From Streptomyces sp. A1136 (GTDB taxonomy: Bacteria; Actinomycetota; Actinomycetes; Streptomycetales; Streptomycetaceae), in contig NZ_SSBJ01000006.1 of assembly GCF_004795055.1 (NCBI RefSeq), forward strand, positions 124,001 to 188,000: a stretch of 64,000 nt of DNA, written 5' to 3'. The notes under the pieces were generated by a model. It ran no database searches, was not told where the DNA came from, and saw only the letters and a program-made list of their open reading frames with translations. Both the position numbers and the translations under genes were made by a program. This document shows positions 60,062-64,000 of this stretch, piece after piece (the stretch's first letter is position 1; the number at the start of each line of letters is the position of its first letter).

Positions 60062-60285
60062 TCAGGCGGTCAGGACGATCCCGCCCCGCATCCTGCCGGC
60101 GGCACTCGGCCGGGTCCACGGGCGGTGCGCCCCGAGTCGAGGCCCGCGTCGATGCCCTCGGGGGCCGACTCGCGGATACGGTCCGCGGGGCCCTCGCCGT
60201 GGAGCACGGCCCCGGCGCCGGGCGGGCGCGGGCAGTCGTGGTCGTGCGCCCCTGCGCCGTCGTCCGCGTATGTGATTGCCTTCAT
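60062..60285 (-). pseudogene. Remnant of a zinc-type alcohol dehydrogenase/quinone oxidoreductase
   Basis: It begins MKAITYADDG, a typical oxidoreductase start, continues RIRESAPEGIDAGLD like the nucleotide-binding region, and in another frame ends GGIVLTA-stop like the C-terminus. If real, most of the roughly 320 residues have been lost through internal deletions. The similarity is short, so the call is tentative. Confidence 0.35.
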
Positions 60286-60505
60286 GGTCGTCGCGGCGGA
60301 GGCGGGCGGTGACTGTCCCGACGGCCGCACTCCGGTAGGTTTCCGGTCTGTTTCGGGCGGAATCATGCGTTCCGGTGACGTACGGGACTTCCGGGACGGC
60401 CCGTGTGCCGGTCGCCCCTCGGCGCCCCGTGTCGGTGTTGGGCTGAACGGGTGAAACGAGAGAGGATGGCGGGATGCACATGAAGCGCGCGGCCGAGGCG
60501 GTCCG

Positions 60506-60904
60506 GTGAGCAGGTACGACGTCACGGACGAACAGTGGGAGGGACTCGCGCAGGTGGTCCCCCTGCGCAGTCGCAACGAGTGGCCTTCCCGGGTGGACCA
60601 CCGCACGATCCCCGCGCGGCCCGGGACTTCGGCGGCGGAGCAGCAGCGGCGCTTCGTGGTGATCCGGGTCCAGATCTTCGCCGACGCCCGTGAGGTGGCG
60701 GAGTACCTGATCGCGCAGATCCCCGTGCTGCTGGACCTGACGGGGGCGGACACCGAGGTGGCGAAGCGCATCCTCGACTTCAGCAGCGGTGTGGTCTTCG
60801 GACTGGGCAGCGGGATGCACCGGGTCGACCGCAACGTGTTCCTGCTGGCGCCGGTCGGCACCGAGGTCGAGGGCATCGCGGCCGCGGCCGTCCCTCGATC
60901 GTAG
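60506..60904 (+). CDS. sflB: SepF-like protein SflB
   Basis: A 132-residue paralogue of cell-division protein SepF. After a variable N-terminus, the SepF core begins near residue 45 (VVIRVQIFADAREVAEYL) and contains IPVLLDLTG, AKRILDFSSGVVFGL and NVFLLAP, as in SepF. Streptomyces has SepF plus SflA and SflB, which influence FtsZ rings; this gene, beside MazG and DUF6099, is the SflB position as I recall. GTG 60506 has no clear ribosome binding site. Confidence 0.75.
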   Translation: MSRYDVTDEQWEGLAQVVPLRSRNEWPSRVDHRTIPARPGTSAAEQQRRFVVIRVQIFADAREVAEYLIAQIPVLLDLTGADTEVAKRILDFSSGVVFGLGSGMHRVDRNVFLLAPVGTEVEGIAAAAVPRS

Positions 60905-60971
60905 GAAGGTCCCGGCGGCGGAACGGTTCGCCGAGGACGCCCCGGTCGTGGCGGCCCGTACTGTCCGGCGC

Positions 60972-62270
60972 ATGGACGCCACCTTGGACACCGGGCTCGA
61001 CTGTGGGCCGACCGCGGGGCCGGACACGGGCTTCGGCACAGGACTCGGCACAGGACTCGACGCGGGACTCGACGCGGGGAGGGGTGCGGCGCCGGACGCC
61101 GCGCCGGACGCGGGGTCGGGTGCCGGCCCGGACGCGGGGCGACCGGGCCACCAACGACCGGCCGTCACCGAGTTACGCCTCGCGGCCTTCGGCGCGCACC
61201 GCTCGGCGGTGTTCCCGCTGGGGCCGGTCACCTTGTTCACCGGCCCCAGCGGCAGCGGCAAGTCCCATGCCCTGGACGCCTACCAGGCCCTGTCCCGACT
61301 CGCGTCCGGTGCCACCCTGGCCGAGGCGTTCCCCGACCCCCGCGCCCGCGTGCCGGAGCGCGCCGTGCCCGACGCGGAACGCAGGCGCGGCTTCCGACTC
61401 GGCTGCACCGTCGACGGGCCCGTCGGGCCGGTCCACCTCGAACTGGCCGTCCAGGCCGAGCCCTCGCTGCGCCTCGTCGGCGAACGCCTCACCCACAACG
61501 GGGAGATCCTGCTCACCACCGCCCTGCGCGACCCCGGCCGGCGCTCCGTCCAGGCCGCCTGGCTGACGGGCGGAGCCACCGGCATGACCCGCGCCCCGCT
61601 TCCGGACGACCGACTCGGCACCGCCCTGCTGCCGCTGCGCGTCGCCGGGGCCACCGCCGGGCAGCGGCGCGTCCTGGCCGCCGCCGAGCAGGTCGTCGTG
61701 GCACTGCGCTCGGTGTTCCCCTGCGACCCGCGCCCGGAGCGGATGCGGGGCGCGGTCCCGTCGGGGACCGGGCGGCTGCGCGGCGACTGCGCGAACCTGG
61801 CCGATGTCCTGCGCCGGACCCGCCGGGAGTGTGGCACCCGGCACGCGCTGCTCACCACGGCCGCCCGCACCGGCTGCGCCGGACCGGTGGCCGGGCTCGA
61901 CGTACGGCCCCACCCGGACGGCTCCGTCACGGCGCTGCTGGACAGGGGCCCCGCCGCACCGGGCACGGCACTCGGCCGCCTCGGGGCGGGCGAACTCCGC
62001 TTCCTCGCCCTGGCGCTCGTCCTGCTGACCGGGCCGGGCGTACTGGCCGTGGACCCGGCCGCCGAACTGCTCTCCGCGCAGCAGGCCCTCACCGTGCTCG
62101 CGGACGGATTCGACCACGGCCTCGACGGGCGCCAGCGCGCCGAACTGCTGCGCCTGGCGCTGTTGTCGTGCGCGCGCGGTCACATCCGATTGGTCGCGGC
62201 CATCGGGGAGGAGACGGCGGGAACCGCCCGCGCCCTCCCGGGCGTCTCGGTGGTAGACCTGGGTCCATGA
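60972..62270 (+). CDS. AAA/RecF-type P-loop ATPase
   Basis: A 432-residue protein. A low-complexity N-terminus (about 1-60; repeated Asp-x-Gly-Leu, Ala-Pro-Asp) precedes TLFTGPSGSGKSHALDAYQ (Walker A near residue 90), a long helical insertion, and a C-terminal LGAGELRFLALALVLL, similar to the ABC-signature region, then a degenerate Walker B (GVLAVDPAAELL). It resembles AAA_21/RecF-like ATPases. ATG 60972 follows TACTGT by 7 nt, probably leaderless. It overlaps the MazG gene (ATGA). Confidence 0.75.
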   Translation: MDATLDTGLDCGPTAGPDTGFGTGLGTGLDAGLDAGRGAAPDAAPDAGSGAGPDAGRPGHQRPAVTELRLAAFGAHRSAVFPLGPVTLFTGPSGSGKSHALDAYQALSRLASGATLAEAFPDPRARVPERAVPDAERRRGFRLGCTVDGPVGPVHLELAVQAEPSLRLVGERLTHNGEILLTTALRDPGRRSVQAAWLTGGATGMTRAPLPDDRLGTALLPLRVAGATAGQRRVLAAAEQVVVALRSVFPCDPRPERMRGAVPSGTGRLRGDCANLADVLRRTRRECGTRHALLTTAARTGCAGPVAGLDVRPHPDGSVTALLDRGPAAPGTALGRLGAGELRFLALALVLLTGPGVLAVDPAAELLSAQQALTVLADGFDHGLDGRQRAELLRLALLSCARGHIRLVAAIGEETAGTARALPGVSVVDLGP

Positions 62271-62770
62271 GCGACACGCACGACACCCGCGACACGCACG
62301 GCTCGCAGGACGCCCGGGACGGGAACGACGCCCGGGACGGGAACGACGCCCGGGACGGGAACGACGCCCGGGACGCGCACGACGACCGGAACGGGCACGA
62401 CACCGGGGGTGGGAAGGCGGACGAACGGCTCTACCGGCTCCAGCGGCGGCTGGCGGACTTCGCGGCCGCACGCGACTGGGCCGAGTACCACACTCCGAAG
62501 AACCTGGCCGTGGCCCTGAGCGTGGAGGCGTCCGAACTGGTCGAGATCTTCCAATGGCTGACGCCGGAGGAGTCGGCGAGGGTCATGGAACGGCCCGGCA
62601 CCGCGCACCGGGTGGCCGATGAGGTCGCCGACGTCATGGCGTACCTGCTGCAGTTCTGTGAGGTCCTCGGGGTGGATGTGCTGGACGCGCTCGCCGCGAA
62701 GATCGAGAGGAACGAGCTCCGGTTCCCCCGGACGGGTGGTTCGAGCCCGAATCGTCACTCTTCGGAGTGA
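62267..62770 (+). CDS. MazG-like nucleotide pyrophosphohydrolase
   Basis: A 167-residue protein. The first 50 residues are a hydrophilic Asp/Arg/His/Asn repeat (GNDARD units). The core (about 55-155) is MazG-like: EASELVEIFQW with the EExxE-type metal site, then VADEVADVMAYLLQFCEVLGVDV and KIERNELRFP. It hydrolyses NTPs or dNTPs to NMP plus PPi. It is coupled to the ATPase gene by ATGA overlap. Confidence 0.9.
   Translation: MSDTHDTRDTHGSQDARDGNDARDGNDARDGNDARDAHDDRNGHDTGGGKADERLYRLQRRLADFAAARDWAEYHTPKNLAVALSVEASELVEIFQWLTPEESARVMERPGTAHRVADEVADVMAYLLQFCEVLGVDVLDALAAKIERNELRFPRTGGSSPNRHSSE
62309..62380 (+). repeat. 18-bp tandem repeat in the MazG gene
   Basis: Four 18-bp units (62309, 62327, 62345, 62363; the last diverged) encode Asp-Ala-Arg-Asp-Gly-Asn repeats in the N-terminal tail. 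Confidence 0.9.
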
Positions 62771-62893
62771 TGGTGTCATCCACAACCATCTTTGTGTCCA
62801 CAGATTTCCGAATACCCCTGGCTTTACTGGCTCGTTGCCTTCACTCTGGGTAGTGAGGGAGCGGCGGCATGTCGTGCGGACGGGGGACGGCAT

Positions 62894-63379
62894 ATGGATG
62901 CGGTACGGCTCATCGCGGCCGGCCGGCACGCGCTGGCACAGAGCGGGGCTGCGTGGGACATCGTGGGCGAGGCCTGGCAGGCACAGGCCTTGACGCAGGG
63001 GATCGGGAGCTGGCTGGCGGTCACCGGGCCGCCGGAGCTGAGAGCGGAGGCGCGGGTACTGGGTGAAGCGGGAGGCAGAGGTTGCGGGCTGCTCGACAGT
63101 CCGGCCGTGCGTGGCGGGGGCGGCGTGCCCGACTATCCGCCGAGAGCCGCGCAACTGACCGAAGTGCGGGACGTCCGGCAGGCGTTGCTGGGGCTCCAGG
63201 CGTTGCTCGGCGAGGTCGGCATAGCACTGGTCGGGGTGGCCTGCGCCACCGACGAAGAGGCGCTGTACTGGCAGTGCATAGAGTCGATCGACGCGGCTGA
63301 CGAGTCGAGCGACCGGGTACGGGCCCTCCTGCGCCGCATCAGCGTGCGCGAACGGGGCTCCGCCTCCGGGGTGTCCTGA
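62894..63379 (+). CDS. DUF6099 family protein
   Basis: A 161-residue, mostly helical protein (MDAVRLIAAGRHALAQSG, WDIVGEAWQAQALTQGIG, ALLGLQALLGEVGIALVGVACATDEEALYWQCIE). It matches the Streptomyces DUF6099 family next to MazG/SepF-like genes as I recall. No function known. ATG 62894 has GGGGGA about 6-8 bases upstream. The AT-richer 62771-62893 gap should hold its promoter. Confidence 0.7.
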   Translation: MDAVRLIAAGRHALAQSGAAWDIVGEAWQAQALTQGIGSWLAVTGPPELRAEARVLGEAGGRGCGLLDSPAVRGGGGVPDYPPRAAQLTEVRDVRQALLGLQALLGEVGIALVGVACATDEEALYWQCIESIDAADESSDRVRALLRRISVRERGSASGVS

Positions 63380-63457
63380 GGCACCGGGCGGGGCCGTACG
63401 GTCCGCACCGCGGACAGGATGCGGGCCGCCGGCGCCGCGGCGGGTCGGTGATACCGC

Positions 63458-63805
63458 TCAGGCGGACCGGGGCGGGGCGCCGTCGCCGTCCGGGGCCGGC
63501 CCGTTCCGCGTCGTTTCGTTCCGCATCGCGTCGCTTCGCGTCGGGCCGACGGCGGCCGGCGAGGTGCTTGAGAGGGTGCGGTCCGTGGAGGACAGGAGGT
63601 CGGCGTCCAGCCGGGACAGGTCGGCGTTCAAGGCCGCCAACAACTCCTCCATCTGCTGGAGCAGTCCCTTCGGCGCGCCGCCTTCCGGCGCGGGCGCGGC
63701 GGGGTCGCGGGGGTCCGGGGCGGCTGCCGGGTCGTGCGCCGCCTGTCCGGTCCGGCCGGTCGGTGTGTGCTGTCGGCGGGTCTCCGGCACGGCCTCGTGG
63801 TACAT
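63458..63805 (-). CDS. Small hypothetical protein, 115 residues
   Basis: It starts MYHEAVPETRRQ with GAGGAGG upstream of ATG 63805. Residues 20-55 are Pro/Ala-rich and disordered; residues 58-85 form an amphipathic helix (LLQQMEELLAALNADLSRLDADLL) suggestive of a coiled coil. The tail is basic and hydrophilic. Probably a real Streptomyces-specific gene; no function assigned. 63806-64000 shows no other gene. Confidence 0.6.
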   Translation of the reverse strand: MYHEAVPETRRQHTPTGRTGQAAHDPAAAPDPRDPAAPAPEGGAPKGLLQQMEELLAALNADLSRLDADLLSSTDRTLSSTSPAAVGPTRSDAMRNETTRNGPAPDGDGAPPRSA

Positions 63806-64000
63806 GGCGGCCTCCTCGGCCCTTGGCCCTTCCCGGGGGAAGGGGGCGGTGGACGCGCCGGACGGGGGCCGCCGGCGCGCGGGCCGGGGCGGTCCGGCTC
63901 CGTCCGAGCCAACGATCACCCTCCGGGCCGGTCACCGGCGCGGCGCGCCGGGGGCCTCCGGGCGGCGCGGATTCACCCGGCAGCGGCGGGCGGGGCAGGA

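Overview
The window is chromosomal DNA of a high-GC actinomycete, almost certainly a Streptomyces. The evidence is the strong third-position G/C bias, frequent GTG starts, ATGA or TGATG gene overlaps, many probable leaderless starts, and genus-marker genes: sepH, cutRS, sflB, and DUF3093, DUF3159, DUF3710, DUF4193 and DUF6099 proteins. No rRNA, tRNA, CRISPR array, intact insertion sequence or prophage was seen. Most of the window is core chromosome; accessory material is concentrated at about 31.3-34.9 kb and 39.3-46.6 kb.

Layout. 0-8.8 kb: the end of an acyl-CoA synthetase/ATP-grasp gene, a DUF5998 gene, a phosphodiesterase, thymidine kinase, two membrane proteins, an ECF41 sigma factor, a VOC protein, a sulfurtransferase and sepH. 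9.3-17.3 kb: a membrane protein, a sugar-lactone-oxidase-like flavoprotein overlapping an MFS gene, ferrochelatase behind a possible iron box, an inositol monophosphatase, a 55-codon gene and the secretion-stress system cutRS. 17.6-31.3 kb: DUF4193, an EcsC-like protein, DUF3093, thioesterase, dut, DUF3710, kdpDE, an OB-fold protein, DUF3159, two TrkA/RCK proteins, a KimA-like K+ transporter and a TRAM rRNA methyltransferase. The order closely follows the Mycobacterium tuberculosis dut-ceoBC block, so this is an ancient actinobacterial neighbourhood, and its right half looks like a potassium-homeostasis module without kdpFABC.

31.5-32.4 kb holds a deletion scar of a Wadjet-type (JetABCD) defence locus: a frameshifted and stop-interrupted JetA N-terminal half joined to the C-terminal end of JetD. 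A SWIM zinc-finger gene and a hypothetical gene follow. 35.3-39.1 kb is a copper cassette (copA, copZ and a divergent His-rich exported protein) with three CsoR-type boxes in the shared promoter. 39.3-46.2 kb has a PAP2 phosphatase and a solitary 1,993-residue NRPS. The NRPS reading frame is intact, but nearly all adenylation and several condensation/epimerisation catalytic motifs are degenerate. This is the most unusual gene here.

46.6-53.4 kb: an Lrp/AsnC regulator divergent from an asparaginase with shared half-sites, then the mutAB-meaB methylmalonyl-CoA mutase operon. 53.9-60.0 kb: a sulfonate-sulfur scavenging operon (TauD-like dioxygenase with a 1-nt frameshift, FMN reductase, ABC transporter, FMN monooxygenase) closed by a strong terminator and possibly opened by a small Cys-containing leaderless ORF. 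60.5-63.8 kb: the SepF-like sflB, an ATPase gene translationally coupled to a MazG gene, DUF6099 and a small hypothetical gene.
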